From the NCBI RefSeq assembly GCF_020216065.1, contig NZ_JAIWNA010000003.1, forward strand, positions 262,882 through 326,881: 64,000 nt of DNA, written 5' to 3'. The notes beneath the pieces are model-generated. The model was not told the DNA's origin. It saw only the letters and a list, made by a program, of their open reading frames with translations, and made no database searches. Position numbers and translations under genes: made by a program. Shown piece after piece: positions 1 to 9,543 of the stretch. The DNA is from Nocardia rosealba. GTDB lineage: Bacteria > Actinomycetota > Actinomycetes > Mycobacteriales > Mycobacteriaceae. How positions within the stretch are numbered: the first letter of the stretch is position 1; each line of letters starts with the position of its first letter.

Positions 1-2
1 TG

Positions 3-2306
3 GCCGAGAACGAGGCCATGATCACGGTGTTCCGTGACGCCGGCTACCAGTTGCAGCGCAGCCGCGACGGCTCCGAGGTGCACCTGGAGTTCGCGATCGA
101 CCCCACCGAGGCCCTGCGCACCGTTCGGGATGCCCGGGAGGCGGCGTCGGAGGCGCGCAGCGTCGGCAATCTGCTCGCACCCGGTTCGGTGGCGGTGATC
201 GGCGCGTCGCCGGAGAGCACACGGGTCGGTGGCGCCGTGCTGGCCAATCTGCTCGCGGGTGGATTCGCCGGCCCGGTGTTTCCGGTGAATCCGCATCGCC
301 GGTCGGTGCGCGGGGTGCGCGCCTACGCCACCGTCCGCGAGATTCCCGACGAGGTCGACCTCGCCGTCGTCGCGGTGCCGCCCGCCGCGATCGGACCGGT
401 GCTCGACGACTGCATGGCCAAGGGCGTCAAAGGCTTGATCGTGCTCACCGCCGGTTTCGGGGAGACCGGGCCCGCGGGGTTGGCCGCCGAACAGGACCTG
501 GTCGCCGCCGCCCGGGGGCACGGGATGCGGGTGGTCGGACCGAGCGCGCTCGGCATCGCCAACACCGACCCGGCCGTGGGGCTCAATGCCACCCTCGCCC
601 CGGTACTGCCGCAGCGTGGGCGAATCGGGTTCTTCTGTCAGTCCGGGCCGCTCGGCGCCGCGATTCTCGCCGAGGCCGCCACCCGCAATCTCGGCGTGTC
701 GACATTCGTGTCGGCGGGCAACCGGGCCGATGTGTCGGGCAACGACCTGCTGCAGTACTGGGACACCGCCGCCGACACCGAGGTGATCCTGCTCTACCTG
801 GAGAGTTTCGGTAATCCGCGCAAGTTCTCCCGGCTCGCGCGGCGGGTGGCGCGCGGCAAACCGATCGTGGCCGTGAGCAGTGGCCGGCTGGCCGCCGGCG
901 CCGATATGGATCGCACAGTGGTGCGTGACCTGTTCGCCCAGGCCGGGATCATCCAGGTGGACTCCATCTCCGAATTGTTCGACTGTGCCGCCCTGCTGGC
1001 GTGTCAGCCGTTGCCGCGCGGACCACGGGTAGCGGTGGTCGGCAACAGCGCTGCCCTGAACTGGCTGGCCATCGACGCGGCCACCAGCGAAGGCCTACGT
1101 ATCCACCGCCCGCCCACAGCCGTCGACCGTGGCCCCGGAGCCCGGCCCACCGAACGCGGACCGGGCGGTCCGGAAAGCGACGTCGGGGGTGTGGCGGCTG
1201 ACGGGCCGGTGGATCTCGGACCGGAAGCGACCCCTGCCGATTTCCGGGAGGCTGTGCTCGCGGCTCTGCGCAGTGCGGAAGTCGATGCGGTGATCGTGGT
1301 TGTCGCGCCGCCGGTGCCGGTGCATATGGGTGGGTTCGCGGATGCGTTGCGTGCGGCTGCGGCCGCCGCACCCGACCGGGACAAACCGGTGCTCACCACC
1401 TTTGTGGCGGAATCCGGAATTCCTGATCTGCTCGCTGTGCGGTCGACCGGTGGCGCGCCTGGGCGCGGGTCCATCCCGTCGTATCCCGATCCGGAACGTG
1501 CCGCCCGTGCGCTGGCCAGGGTCGATCGCTACGCGCGCTGGCGGGATCGGCCCGTCTCGCCGGTCGTTCGTCCTCCCGGGATCGACACCGCCGCGGCGAC
1601 GGGGATGGTGGAGCAGTGGTCGGCCGGGTCGTCGGGGCGGTGGCTCACCGATGACGAGGCGGTGCGGCTGCTCGAGTGCTACGGCATCGCCATCGTCGAC
1701 TTCCGGGCGGTGCGTGACGCGGAGCAGGCGGTGGCCGCAGCCGAGGAACTGGGCTACCCGGTCGCCGCGAAGGCCACCGGTGAGCTGTGGCGGCGCAGAC
1801 CGGATCTGATCGGGGTCCGGTTGGATCTGTGGGGGCCCGACGCGGTCCGTCAGGCGTACTCCGATCTTGTTGCGATATGTGGCGATCCCCTGCTGCACGT
1901 GCAGAAGATGGCGACCAAGGGCGTCGGGTGCGTGCTGAGCGTCACCGACGACCCGTCGTTCGGTTCGGTCATCGAGTTCGGCCTGTCCGGCATGATCATG
2001 GACCTGCTCGGCGACCGTGCCTACCGCGCGCTACCGCTGACCGCCGATGAGGCCGCCGCCCTGATCGACGCACCTCGCGCCGCACCGCTGCTCTCGCCCG
2101 GCCCAACGGGCCCGGGTGTCGACAAGGCGGCGCTCATCGAACTGGCCCAACGCATTTCAGCCCTCTTCGACGACATCCCCCAGATGCGCGAACTTTCCTG
2201 CGACCCCGTCCTGGCTTCCCCCGGCTCGGCCGAGATCATCTACGCCCGCGCCCGCATCGGCCCCCAACCCACCCGCTTCGACACCGGCCCCCGACGCCTG
2301 GCATGA
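3..2306 (+). CDS. GNAT acetyltransferase / NDP-forming acyl-CoA synthetase fusion, 5' end outside window
   Basis: The frame is already open at base 3, so the gene begins upstream. The first ~30 visible residues (AENEAMITVFRDAGY...) look like the tail of a GNAT acetyltransferase domain. An NDP-forming acyl-CoA synthetase follows: a CoA-binding Rossmann part beginning SVAVIGASP (about residue 60), a flavodoxin-like part around GRIGFFCQSG, and an ATP-grasp part from about residue 545. GNAT first and synthetase second is the order I recall for Streptomyces lividans PatA, which acetylates acyl-CoA synthetases; a lysine-acetylation role here is inferred. Bases ~1100-1245 encode a Pro/Gly-rich low-complexity insert between synthetase subdomains. 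It faces sigB tail to tail. Confidence 0.85.
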   Translation, partial: AENEAMITVFRDAGYQLQRSRDGSEVHLEFAIDPTEALRTVRDAREAASEARSVGNLLAPGSVAVIGASPESTRVGGAVLANLLAGGFAGPVFPVNPHRRSVRGVRAYATVREIPDEVDLAVVAVPPAAIGPVLDDCMAKGVKGLIVLTAGFGETGPAGLAAEQDLVAAARGHGMRVVGPSALGIANTDPAVGLNATLAPVLPQRGRIGFFCQSGPLGAAILAEAATRNLGVSTFVSAGNRADVSGNDLLQYWDTAADTEVILLYLESFGNPRKFSRLARRVARGKPIVAVSSGRLAAGADMDRTVVRDLFAQAGIIQVDSISELFDCAALLACQPLPRGPRVAVVGNSAALNWLAIDAATSEGLRIHRPPTAVDRGPGARPTERGPGGPESDVGGVAADGPVDLGPEATPADFREAVLAALRSAEVDAVIVVVAPPVPVHMGGFADALRAAAAAAPDRDKPVLTTFVAESGIPDLLAVRSTGGAPGRGSIPSYPDPERAARALARVDRYARWRDRPVSPVVRPPGIDTAAATGMVEQWSAGSSGRWLTDDEAVRLLECYGIAIVDFRAVRDAEQAVAAAEELGYPVAAKATGELWRRRPDLIGVRLDLWGPDAVRQAYSDLVAICGDPLLHVQKMATKGVGCVLSVTDDPSFGSVIEFGLSGMIMDLLGDRAYRALPLTADEAAALIDAPRAAPLLSPGPTGPGVDKAALIELAQRISALFDDIPQMRELSCDPVLASPGSAEIIYARARIGPQPTRFDTGPRRLA

Positions 2307-2520
2307 ACGACCACACGGCCGCGCGGCGGCGGTACATGCCACAGGCGGCGTGGTGGTGGACGGACAACGCCGACCGGTTCGCGACCCCGGAGGGGGATGG
2401 AGTCACGGACACCGGTCGGCGTTTCGGAAGACGACCCCTGAGGGCCGTCAGGTCTTGGTCAGCGCCGGCAAGTCACCGTCGACACGATGGCGGCGGATCA
2501 GCACGGCGCTGACAGTGGCA

Positions 2521-3489
2521 TCAGCTCGCGTAGGCACGCAGACGGTCGGCGCGCTCACCTTTGCGCAGCTTCGACATGACCTCGCGCTCGATCTGGCGCA
2601 CCCGCTCGCGCGACAGGCCGAACAGCTTGCCGATCTGGTCGAGGGTGCGGGGCTGCCCGTCGTCGAGGCCGAAGCGCAGGCGGATGACCTGCTGTTCGCG
2701 TTCGTCGAGGGTGGCCAGGACGCTGCGGACGTCGTGGTGGAGCAGGCCCGCGATCACGGCGCTCTCGGCCGAGGTGGCCTCGGAGTCCTCGATGAAGTCG
2801 CCGAGCGGGGCTTCCTCATCGTTACCGACGGGCATGTCGAGGCTCACCGGGTCGCGGCTGTGGTCGAGCAGGTCGGCGATCTTCTCCACCGGGATGCCCG
2901 ACTCGTTGGCCAGTTCGGCATCGGTGGCCTCGCGACCGAGCTGCTGATGCAGTTCGCGCTTGATCCTGGCGAGCTTGTTCACCTGTTCGACCAGGTGCAC
3001 GGGCAGCCGGATGGTGCGGCTCTGATCGGCCATACCCCTGGTGATGGCCTGGCGGATCCACCAGGTGGCGTAGGTGGAGAACTTGAAGCCCTTGGCGTAG
3101 TCGAACTTCTCCATCGCGCGGATGAGGCCGAGGTTGCCCTCCTGGATGAGATCGAGCAACGGCATGCCGCGGCCGGTGTAGCGCTTGGCCAGCGAAACGA
3201 CCAGACGCAGGTTGGCCTCGAGCAGGTGCGAGCGGGCGGCTTGCCCCTCGCGGACCAGAACGGCCAGATCACGCTTGCGGGCCGCCGACAACCGTTTGCC
3301 GGTCTCGAGCAGGTGCTGGGCATACAGGCCCGCCTCGATACGCTTGGCCAACTCGACCTCGTCGGCCGCCGTGAGCAGTGCCGTGCGGCCGATCCCGTTC
3401 AGGTACACGCGTACCAGGTCGGCGGCGGGGCTCTGGGCGTCGATATCGGACTCGCTGGGGCGCACTCGAGTAGTGGCGGGGCTTGTCAT
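2521..3489 (-). CDS. sigB: Principal-like RNA polymerase sigma factor SigB
   Basis: A 322-residue group 2 sigma-70 factor. It has region 1.2 ([11 protein letters not shown]), a near-complete region 2 ([16 protein letters not shown], then [13 protein letters not shown]), region 3, and a region 4 helix-turn-helix ending [18 protein letters not shown]. It lacks the long Lys/Ala-rich N-terminus of the other large sigma factor at 20560-21930, which is why this one is called SigB and that one SigA. In mycobacteria SigB serves stress and stationary phase. The ATG at 3489 has a strong ribosome binding site (AGGAGG, 6 bases away). Upstream bases carry a SigE/SigH-like promoter. Confidence 0.95.
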   Translation of the reverse strand: MTSPATTRVRPSESDIDAQSPAADLVRVYLNGIGRTALLTAADEVELAKRIEAGLYAQHLLETGKRLSAARKRDLAVLVREGQAARSHLLEANLRLVVSLAKRYTGRGMPLLDLIQEGNLGLIRAMEKFDYAKGFKFSTYATWWIRQAITRGMADQSRTIRLPVHLVEQVNKLARIKRELHQQLGREATDAELANESGIPVEKIADLLDHSRDPVSLDMPVGNDEEAPLGDFIEDSEATSAESAVIAGLLHHDVRSVLATLDEREQQVIRLRFGLDDGQPRTLDQIGKLFGLSRERVRQIEREVMSKLRKGERADRLRAYAS

Positions 3490-3524
3490 GACTTGCCTCC
3501 TGTCGGTGGTGTCTCACTCCGATC

Positions 3525-3550
3525 AACGGACCCGACTTAGAGAAAGTTCC
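3525..3550 (-). promoter_or_regulatory. Putative SigE/SigH-type promoter of sigB
   Basis: On the minus strand GGAACT (3545-3550) is followed after 16 bases by CGTT (3525-3528). This matches the GGAAY...CGTT pattern of actinobacterial extracytoplasmic sigma factors SigE and SigH. It lies about 35 bases before the sigB start codon. Mycobacterial sigB is known to be driven by SigE/SigH; the assignment here rests on motif and position only. Confidence 0.5.
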
Positions 3551-3657
3551 CGATCCCGTGCGTAATAAACCGCTCTGAGCTGCGGATTTATCCGTGCACG
3601 GCTGAGAAGTTCCTGAGAAGGACGCCGTCGTGGAACGCGTGCCCCGTCCAGCCCGGT

Positions 3658-5175
3658 CTACACCGGCCGTATCAATCCGTGGCGGACGAGACCGGCGACC
3701 ACGCCGAGAGCCTGGGCCGCGAACTCGGGGGTCACCTGCTCGGCTCCGTCGGCGAGCGCGAGCAGTTCGATCAGTTCGTACAACGGCAGACCGTCGGCCC
3801 GCATTCCCGCGACGAGCGCGACGGTCGTCTCGTCGACCTCGTGCTGCCAGCGCGGACCGTCGCCGCGGTGCAACCGCGCCACCTGCTCGAACCAGCCGTC
3901 CTCACCCGGCAGGTACACCCGTTCCAGGGCAGTGGCCGGGCTCGGCGCGAAACGTGAACGCCACGCGAGGCTTTCGTCGGCGGCCACCGCTCGCAACCAG
4001 GCCGAACGGGCGAAATAGTCGCGCACTTCGGCCCCGAGCGGGTCGTCGAAGCCGTGTGTGAGGTCCTCGGCCAGCAGTTCGGTCGACCCGTCGATGGCCC
4101 GCAGGTAGACGAAGCCGAAGCCGATGCCCGTCACGTCGGCGGCCTCGAAGGCGTCGAGCCAGCGTGCCGCGCGTTCCTGCGCCTCCTGATCCCGCGGGTC
4201 CAGACCCGCGTCGCGCAACCAGGTGCCCACGTACAGCCCGGGATCGGCGACATCGCGCTGCACCACCCAGGCGTCGACGCCGTGTTCCGGCAACCACGAC
4301 GACACCCGCTGCCGCCAGTCCTGCCCCTCGACATGCACCCAGGCGGCGAGCATGGCCGCGGTACCGCCGGGTGCGAGCAGCCCGGCGGCCTGCCCGATCA
4401 CCAGCTCGCTCGCCCCGTCGAGCGCGAGCCCGGAGTCGCGGTAGGTGTGTTCGATGCGTGCGGGTCCCACGACGAAGGGCGGATTGGCGACGATCTGATC
4501 GAACCGCCTGCCCGCCACCGGCTCGAACCACGACCCTTCGAGCAGCTCGATCTCGAGTTCGTTGAGCGCGGCGGTGGCCTGTGCCAGCCAGAGCGCGCGC
4601 GGGTTCACGTCGGTGGCGGTGATCTTGTCCGCGTAGGCGGCCGCGTGCACGGCCTGTACGCCGCAGCCGGTGCCCAGGTCGAGCACGGTGCCCACCGGTT
4701 CGGTCGGGGTGGCCCGCAGCAGCGAGAGCGAGGCGTGGCCGACGCCGAGGACGTGCTCCTCGGTGAGGGTTCGCCTGCGCATCGAGTCGTCGAGATCGGA
4801 CAGGATCCAGCGGTTCCCGTGTCCGGCGTCGAGCGGGCGCAGATCGAGTGCGGCGCTCACCTCGCCGCCGTCTCTGGTAAGCAGCCCGGCGGCCACGGCG
4901 TCGTCGACGCGGACCGGTGCCAGCGCCGCGGCCACGTCGGGTTCGGGCAGTGCGTCGCCGAGCAGCAGCAACCGGATCAGTGTGCCGAGCTCACCGGCCT
5001 CGCGCGCGGCACGGCGCACCGGCACCGGCTCCGAACGACCCAGTGCCGCATGCACATCCGGGCCGAGCGCGTCGACCAGTCCGTCGGCGGTGTAGTCGAC
5101 CCTGGTCAGCGCCGCGCGCAGATCCGGGCACAGTGCGGTGAGCAGGGAACCGGTGGTGGTGTGGTTCGTAGGCAC
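3658..5175 (-). CDS. Class I SAM-dependent methyltransferase (PrmC/RsmC-like, DUF7059-type N-terminus)
   Basis: 505 residues. The central Rossmann methyltransferase has motif I VLDLGTGCGVQA at about 164-175 and NPPF at 231-234, the signature of enzymes that methylate amide or exocyclic amino groups (PrmC, RsmC, N6-adenine enzymes). About 160 residues precede it, an N-terminal part typical of the DUF7059 actinobacterial family, and about 200 residues follow. The substrate, protein glutamine or nucleic acid base, cannot be read from sequence. The GTG at 5175 is used; the next possible start would cut into the conserved N-terminal part. It is separated from sigB by 168 bases and probably has its own promoter. 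Confidence 0.85.
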   Translation of the reverse strand: MPTNHTTTGSLLTALCPDLRAALTRVDYTADGLVDALGPDVHAALGRSEPVPVRRAAREAGELGTLIRLLLLGDALPEPDVAAALAPVRVDDAVAAGLLTRDGGEVSAALDLRPLDAGHGNRWILSDLDDSMRRRTLTEEHVLGVGHASLSLLRATPTEPVGTVLDLGTGCGVQAVHAAAYADKITATDVNPRALWLAQATAALNELEIELLEGSWFEPVAGRRFDQIVANPPFVVGPARIEHTYRDSGLALDGASELVIGQAAGLLAPGGTAAMLAAWVHVEGQDWRQRVSSWLPEHGVDAWVVQRDVADPGLYVGTWLRDAGLDPRDQEAQERAARWLDAFEAADVTGIGFGFVYLRAIDGSTELLAEDLTHGFDDPLGAEVRDYFARSAWLRAVAADESLAWRSRFAPSPATALERVYLPGEDGWFEQVARLHRGDGPRWQHEVDETTVALVAGMRADGLPLYELIELLALADGAEQVTPEFAAQALGVVAGLVRHGLIRPV

Positions 5176-5217
5176 CCGACCACTCTGCCAGCCTCGGCGA
5201 ACCGCGCTTCGGCCAGC

Positions 5218-5943
5218 TCAGGAAGGCTTGCGGGAGGTCACGCAGTAGGGGGTGCCACTGGGGTCGGCGAGGACGATCCAGAACTCCTCGTCCACGAGAC
5301 GGGTGGCGCCGAGGGATTCGTGCCAGGTGGCGACGGCGGACATGTCGGTGGCCGCGAAATCGATGTGGGCGCCGGGGTGCCGAGGCTCGTCGAGGCGTTG
5401 CAGCAGGAACTGCAGTGGTTGTCCGGGATCGCGCAGGCGCGTGAACTCGGGGCGCCGGGTCGATTCAGGGGACCACCCGGTGAGCGCCTGCCAGAACGAG
5501 GTGTCGGAGTCGAGGTCGGTCGGTGCGAGGTCGAGGCAGATCTGGTCGAGTGCCGCGACATTTCCATCGGGCGCCGTGACCCGTGCCATCGCACCGGTAG
5601 CGGGGGACGGGCCCGCGTGAGTAAAGCAGAAGGTCTGTCCCGCAGGTGATTCCATCACTGTGTAGTCGCGATCGACCAGGACGACCTGGGCTCCGAGTGC
5701 CGCCGCCTCGGCTACCGCGGCGGGGATGTCGTCGACATCCAGATCGAGGTGTGTCCCGCCTGCGCCGCCCACTCGCTGCATCTTCAGCCACGCGGGCCCG
5801 GTCGACGGCAGCAACGTGACGAACTCACCGTGCGCTCCACGCGGCGGCGACACCGTCGACCCGGTCGCTTCTGCCCAGAACCGTACGCACTCGTCGAAAG
5901 TGGCCGCGGGCCGGTCGATGAACGCCCAGGTCCAACGAATCAT
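5218..5943 (-). CDS. VOC (glyoxalase/bleomycin-resistance fold) protein with two tandem domains
   Basis: 241 residues made of two VOC modules (about 1-120 and 125-240), each with the beta-alpha-beta-beta-beta pattern; examples are GTHLDLDVDDIPAAV in the first and GAHIDFAATDMSAVA in the second. Such proteins bind or convert small molecules, often with a metal; no substrate can be assigned. The ATG at 5943 is chosen because GGGAG lies 6 bases ahead of it. The frame stays open for another 84 codons upstream, but that extension is Arg/Cys-rich and does not look like protein. It is transcribed divergently from the MFS transporter. Confidence 0.85.
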   Translation of the reverse strand: MIRWTWAFIDRPAATFDECVRFWAEATGSTVSPPRGAHGEFVTLLPSTGPAWLKMQRVGGAGGTHLDLDVDDIPAAVAEAAALGAQVVLVDRDYTVMESPAGQTFCFTHAGPSPATGAMARVTAPDGNVAALDQICLDLAPTDLDSDTSFWQALTGWSPESTRRPEFTRLRDPGQPLQFLLQRLDEPRHPGAHIDFAATDMSAVATWHESLGATRLVDEEFWIVLADPSGTPYCVTSRKPS

Positions 5944-6200
5944 AGTGTCTCCCTGGTAGATCGGAGGTTCGAGACACCGCCACGAAGAGCAAGGCCCGAC
6001 CGTCACGAAACCGGCAGAGGCCGTGCGGCACGGGCATCGGCGGCTTCTTTCGCACGGTATGCCGCGCAAGCCGCGCTGTCGACCGAAATGCTCCCTCCGG
6101 TGCGGGCGCCGGTCGCCGCGACCCGGCAGGCCGATCGAATTGGCCGGATATCGACGAAACGTGTCACTCCGGCCACTCGTTCGAAACGGCAACATCCATC

Positions 6201-7553
6201 ATGATCACCAGGGTGACCGACCTGCGCCCACTCACCCCGCCCGCCGGTGAAGTCCCGTCCGAACCAGCGGTAGCCGGCAGGCTCGTCGACGAGCCCCGCC
6301 GCGCCCTGCACCCCGCCTGGATCGTCGCGGGCGTCGGCTTCGTCGCGCTCCTCGGCGCGGCGGCGTTCCGTTCGGTCCCCAGCGTCCTGATCGAACCGTT
6401 GCACGACGAGTTCGGGTGGTCACACGCGACGATCTCGGCCGCCGTCTCCCTGAACATGCTGCTCTACGGCCTGATCTCGCCGTTCGCCGCGGCGCTGATG
6501 GACCGGTTCGGTATCCGCCGGGTGGTGTGCGCGGCGCTGGTGCTGATCGCCGCGGGTGCCGGGCTGACGGTGTTCATGACCCAGGCCTGGCAGCTCCTGA
6601 TGACCTGGGGTCTGCTGGTCGGTATCGGCGTCGGTTCGATGTCCATGCCGTTCGTCGCCACCATCACCGGCCGCTGGTTCGTCCGCAGCCGAGGCTTGGT
6701 GACGGGCATCCTCACGGCGGCGGGCGCGACAGGGCAACTGGTGTTCCTGCCGCTGGTCTCGATGCTCGCCCACGACCACGGCTGGCGCCTGCCCTCGGTG
6801 ATCGTCGCGGCCGTGGCCCTGGCGGTGGCGCCGCTGGTGTGGTTGTTCGTGCGCGACTATCCGAGCGACGCGGGCGTGCGCGCCTACGGTGCCGAACCTG
6901 GTTCGGACGTCGGTGTGCGGCGGCCGGTCGCCGGGGGAGCGGGCCGGGCGCTGCGGGTACTCGCCGCCGCCGCCCGCAGGCCCGGATTCTGGTTGCTCGC
7001 AGGCGGTTTCGCGGTGTGCGGCGCGTCGACGAACGGCCTGGTCGGTACCCATTTCGTCACCGCTGCGCACGACCACGGCATGCCACCGACCACGGCCGCC
7101 GGACTGCTGGCCCTGGTCGGGGTCTTCGATGTGGTGGGCACCATCGCCTCGGGGTGGCTGTCGGACCGGGTGGACCCGCGCTATCTGCTGCTCGGCTACT
7201 ACTCGCTGCGCGGGCTGTCGCTGCTGATCCTGCCGTCGCTGCTCGGCCCACACACCCAGCCGAGCATGTGGGTGTTCATCATCTTCTACGGCCTGGACTG
7301 GATCGCGACGGTCCCGCCGACGGTGCTGCTGTGCCGGGAACTGTTCGGTGCCGACGGTCCGATCGCATTCGGCTGGGTGTTCGCCGCCCACCAGGTCGGT
7401 GCGGCGATCGCGGCCACCGGGGCGGGCTTCATCCGCGACCTCAACGGTTCCTACGACCTGGCCTGGTACCTGGCCGGCGGGTTGTGCGGTGCGGCGGCGG
7501 TGATGTCGATCCTGATCAGGCGGCCGCGGCGCTCACTCGAGGGCTTTGCGTGA
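6201..7553 (+). CDS. MFS transporter
   Basis: 450 residues with about twelve hydrophobic spans after a ~35-residue cytoplasmic N-terminus. The loop between spans 2 and 3 reads LMDRFGIRRVV, the MFS motif A region (G-x-x-x-D-R-x-G-x-R-R type). The layout resembles MFS_1 members related to oxalate/formate and monocarboxylate carriers, but the substrate is unknown. The last 21 bases overlap the 3' end of the DUF3099 gene on the other strand. It starts 257 bases from the divergent VOC gene, and the two could share a control region. Confidence 0.85.
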   Translation: MITRVTDLRPLTPPAGEVPSEPAVAGRLVDEPRRALHPAWIVAGVGFVALLGAAAFRSVPSVLIEPLHDEFGWSHATISAAVSLNMLLYGLISPFAAALMDRFGIRRVVCAALVLIAAGAGLTVFMTQAWQLLMTWGLLVGIGVGSMSMPFVATITGRWFVRSRGLVTGILTAAGATGQLVFLPLVSMLAHDHGWRLPSVIVAAVALAVAPLVWLFVRDYPSDAGVRAYGAEPGSDVGVRRPVAGGAGRALRVLAAAARRPGFWLLAGGFAVCGASTNGLVGTHFVTAAHDHGMPPTTAAGLLALVGVFDVVGTIASGWLSDRVDPRYLLLGYYSLRGLSLLILPSLLGPHTQPSMWVFIIFYGLDWIATVPPTVLLCRELFGADGPIAFGWVFAAHQVGAAIAATGAGFIRDLNGSYDLAWYLAGGLCGAAAVMSILIRRPRRSLEGFA

Positions 7554-7943
7554 GCGCGCCTCGAGGGCGATCTCCTCGCGGCGCCCGTCCCAGCGGCTCG
7601 GTTCGTCCTTGGTGCGTGGCGGCCGGTCGTTGGCGACCAGCACCGCGATCCACGGCAGCGGTACCGACGCGGCGATGATGAGGATGGAGACGAGCGGGTT
7701 CTCGAACACGCTGTAGGCGATGGCCGCGAGGATCAGGCACGGGATCCGGAAACCCATGATGATCATGTAGCGGCGTACCCGGGCGCGGTGTTGCTCGTCG
7801 AGCGAGGTCGCGGCCTCGGTGATGAGCACCGGGTGCTCACCGGAGTCGCGGAAGAACCCCCGCGAGGCACCTTTGCCCGGCAGGTGCACTTCGGGTTCCG
7901 GGGTCGGATCGCCGGCGCCGGGGGACTCGCCGTTGGACTGCAT
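7533..7943 (-). CDS. DUF3099 small membrane protein
   Basis: 136 residues. A polar N-terminus (~1-60) leads into two hydrophobic spans, FRIPCLILAAIAYSVF and LVSILIIAASVPLPWIAVLV, and a charged tail with the motif NDRPPRTKDEPSRW. This is the DUF3099 pattern, a conserved actinobacterial membrane protein of unknown function; its M. tuberculosis counterpart sits next to sigB (Rv2709). The ATG at 7943 was chosen because the residues before it look non-coding. It is divergent from the DUF3039 gene, 84 bases away. Confidence 0.85.
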   Translation of the reverse strand: MQSNGESPGAGDPTPEPEVHLPGKGASRGFFRDSGEHPVLITEAATSLDEQHRARVRRYMIIMGFRIPCLILAAIAYSVFENPLVSILIIAASVPLPWIAVLVANDRPPRTKDEPSRWDGRREEIALEARSRKALE

Positions 7944-8027
7944 GCTCCCGAGTCTTCCACTTGCCGTCGCCGGGCGCACACGCGGCTGGTCAGCGAGCCA
8001 CCGCCCGGATACGGCATCATGGAAGGC

Positions 8028-8267
8028 ATGAGTACGGACACTCTGGTACGCCCGGAAACCACGACCGACGAGACGACCGGTGACGACGTCCCCAAGTTCT
8101 TCCACTACGTGAAGAAGGACCGGATCGCCGAGAGTGCCGTGATGGGCACCATGGTCGTCGCGCTGTGCGGTGAGGTGTTCCCGGTGACGCGTTCGCCCAA
8201 GCCCGGCTCACCGGTCTGCCCGGACTGCAAGAAGGTCTACGAGCGCTTGCGCAAGGGCGGCGACTGA
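8028..8267 (+). CDS. DUF3039 zinc-ribbon-like small protein
   Basis: 79 residues with the conserved core KFFHYVKKDRIAESAVMG followed by VVALCGEVFPV and PVCPDCKKVYERL. Cys47, Cys64, Cys67 and His26 are positioned to bind a metal. The family (Rv2708c in M. tuberculosis) is widespread in actinobacteria and has no known function. An in-frame ATG three codons earlier (8019) is an alternative start. Its 3' end overlaps the convergent YihY gene by 31 bases. Confidence 0.9.
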   Translation: MSTDTLVRPETTTDETTGDDVPKFFHYVKKDRIAESAVMGTMVVALCGEVFPVTRSPKPGSPVCPDCKKVYERLRKGGD

Positions 8268-9391
8268 GCCGGTTCCACCGTCGGCGATGACGCCGGCGCC
8301 TCCGTCGAGGCGTCGGCGCTTTCGTCGTGTTCGCTGTCGGTTTCGTCGTCACCCAGCACCTGACTGGTGATCCATTCCTTCACCTGCTCGATGCGGGTGG
8401 CGCGCGCGGGCCAGAACTCCTGCACCGCCGCGTTGAACTCCGCACCGAGGATCACCGCGAAGCCGAGGAAATAGGTGAACAGCAGGAACGCGATCGGGGT
8501 GGCGAGCGCGCCGTAACTCACCCCGGTCTCGGTGATCCAGGACAGGTAGCGGCGCAGCAGGTCGCTGGCGGCCATGAAGAACACCCCCGCGACCAGTGCC
8601 CCGGCGAACAACCGGTGCCACGGCAGCGATTTGTGCAGCGCGAGCTTGTAGAGCGTGGTGAGTCCGACAATGAGCAGCAACCCGACGATCGGGTAGTAGA
8701 ACGTGTCGATCACCCGCAGCCCCGGTTCGCGCCAGGCATCGGGCAGTACCCGCCCGATCCGGGTGGGACCGAGCGCGATCATCGGCAGCAACAACACCGC
8801 CGCGACCAGGAACTGCACATACAGCAGCAACGCGAAGATCCGCTGCCATACCGGGTGGCGGGCGTCCTGCTGACCGTGCGCCTCGACGATCGCGTCGACG
8901 AAGGTCGCCATGGCCGAGGACCCGGCCCACAGCGAGAGCACGAAACCGAACGACACCACCGCGCCACGACCACGGCCGAGCACATCGTCGACGGTGGGTT
9001 CGATCAGATCCGACACCACCGACGGGCTGAAGAAGTCCCGGCTGAAGGCGATGATCTTGGCTTCCACGATCTGCACGGTGTCGGGCCCGAACAGCCCACC
9101 CACGTAGCCGAGGCTGCCGAGCAGGCCGAGCAGCAGCGGTGCCAGCGACAGTGTCTGCCAGAACGCCGCCGCCGCCGACTTGGCGAAAATCGAGTTGTCC
9201 CAGCACTTGTGCGAGACCCGCACGATCAGCCGCCACGCCGTCCGCAACCACGACAGCCACCGTGCGCGTTCGCGCGGATGTTGCCCGGTGGGGACGGGCA
9301 TGGCCACGGCTCCGCCCGGCCCCGGGGTGGGCGGCGGATACGCGGCATCGGTCGCGTGGGCCTCGTTGTTGCTCATGTCGTTGTCCAGCAT
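8237..9391 (-). CDS. YihY/BrkB-family inner membrane protein
   Basis: 384 residues. A hydrophilic N-terminus (~1-70) precedes the YihY/virulence factor BrkB domain (~70-330) with about six membrane spans and the family signatures AAAAFWQTLSLAPLLLG and GVSYGALATPIAFLLF. The C-terminal 55 residues are acidic and Ser/Pro-rich. The family was once misnamed as RNase BN; its role is unresolved, with transport or envelope functions suggested. It corresponds to Rv2707. The ATG at 9376 is an alternative start. It is divergent from the helicase gene. Confidence 0.88.
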   Translation of the reverse strand: MLDNDMSNNEAHATDAAYPPPTPGPGGAVAMPVPTGQHPRERARWLSWLRTAWRLIVRVSHKCWDNSIFAKSAAAAFWQTLSLAPLLLGLLGSLGYVGGLFGPDTVQIVEAKIIAFSRDFFSPSVVSDLIEPTVDDVLGRGRGAVVSFGFVLSLWAGSSAMATFVDAIVEAHGQQDARHPVWQRIFALLLYVQFLVAAVLLLPMIALGPTRIGRVLPDAWREPGLRVIDTFYYPIVGLLLIVGLTTLYKLALHKSLPWHRLFAGALVAGVFFMAASDLLRRYLSWITETGVSYGALATPIAFLLFTYFLGFAVILGAEFNAAVQEFWPARATRIEQVKEWITSQVLGDDETDSEHDESADASTEAPASSPTVEPAQSPPLRKRS

Positions 9392-9543
9392 CTCGCACCG
9401 ATGGCGACCGTGGGGTGCGGGACGAGCATCGTGTCGGTGGGTAACAGGTAAATGGCCGGTGACCTCGGCCGGGATGTGACGCCCGTCGCGCGCGCCGCGT
9501 CGGTGTTGGCGACACGCCGTATCGGGCGGCTAGGGTCGTCTGC

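Noticed and set aside
2303..2512. A 69-codon frame overlapping the end of the acetyltransferase fusion
   Set aside because: It starts in an ATGA overlap, but the product is Arg-rich, unlike any family, and has no separate ribosome binding site.
5944..6195. N-terminal extension of the double VOC protein
   Set aside because: The extra 84 residues are Arg/Cys-rich and a good ribosome binding site marks ATG 5943.
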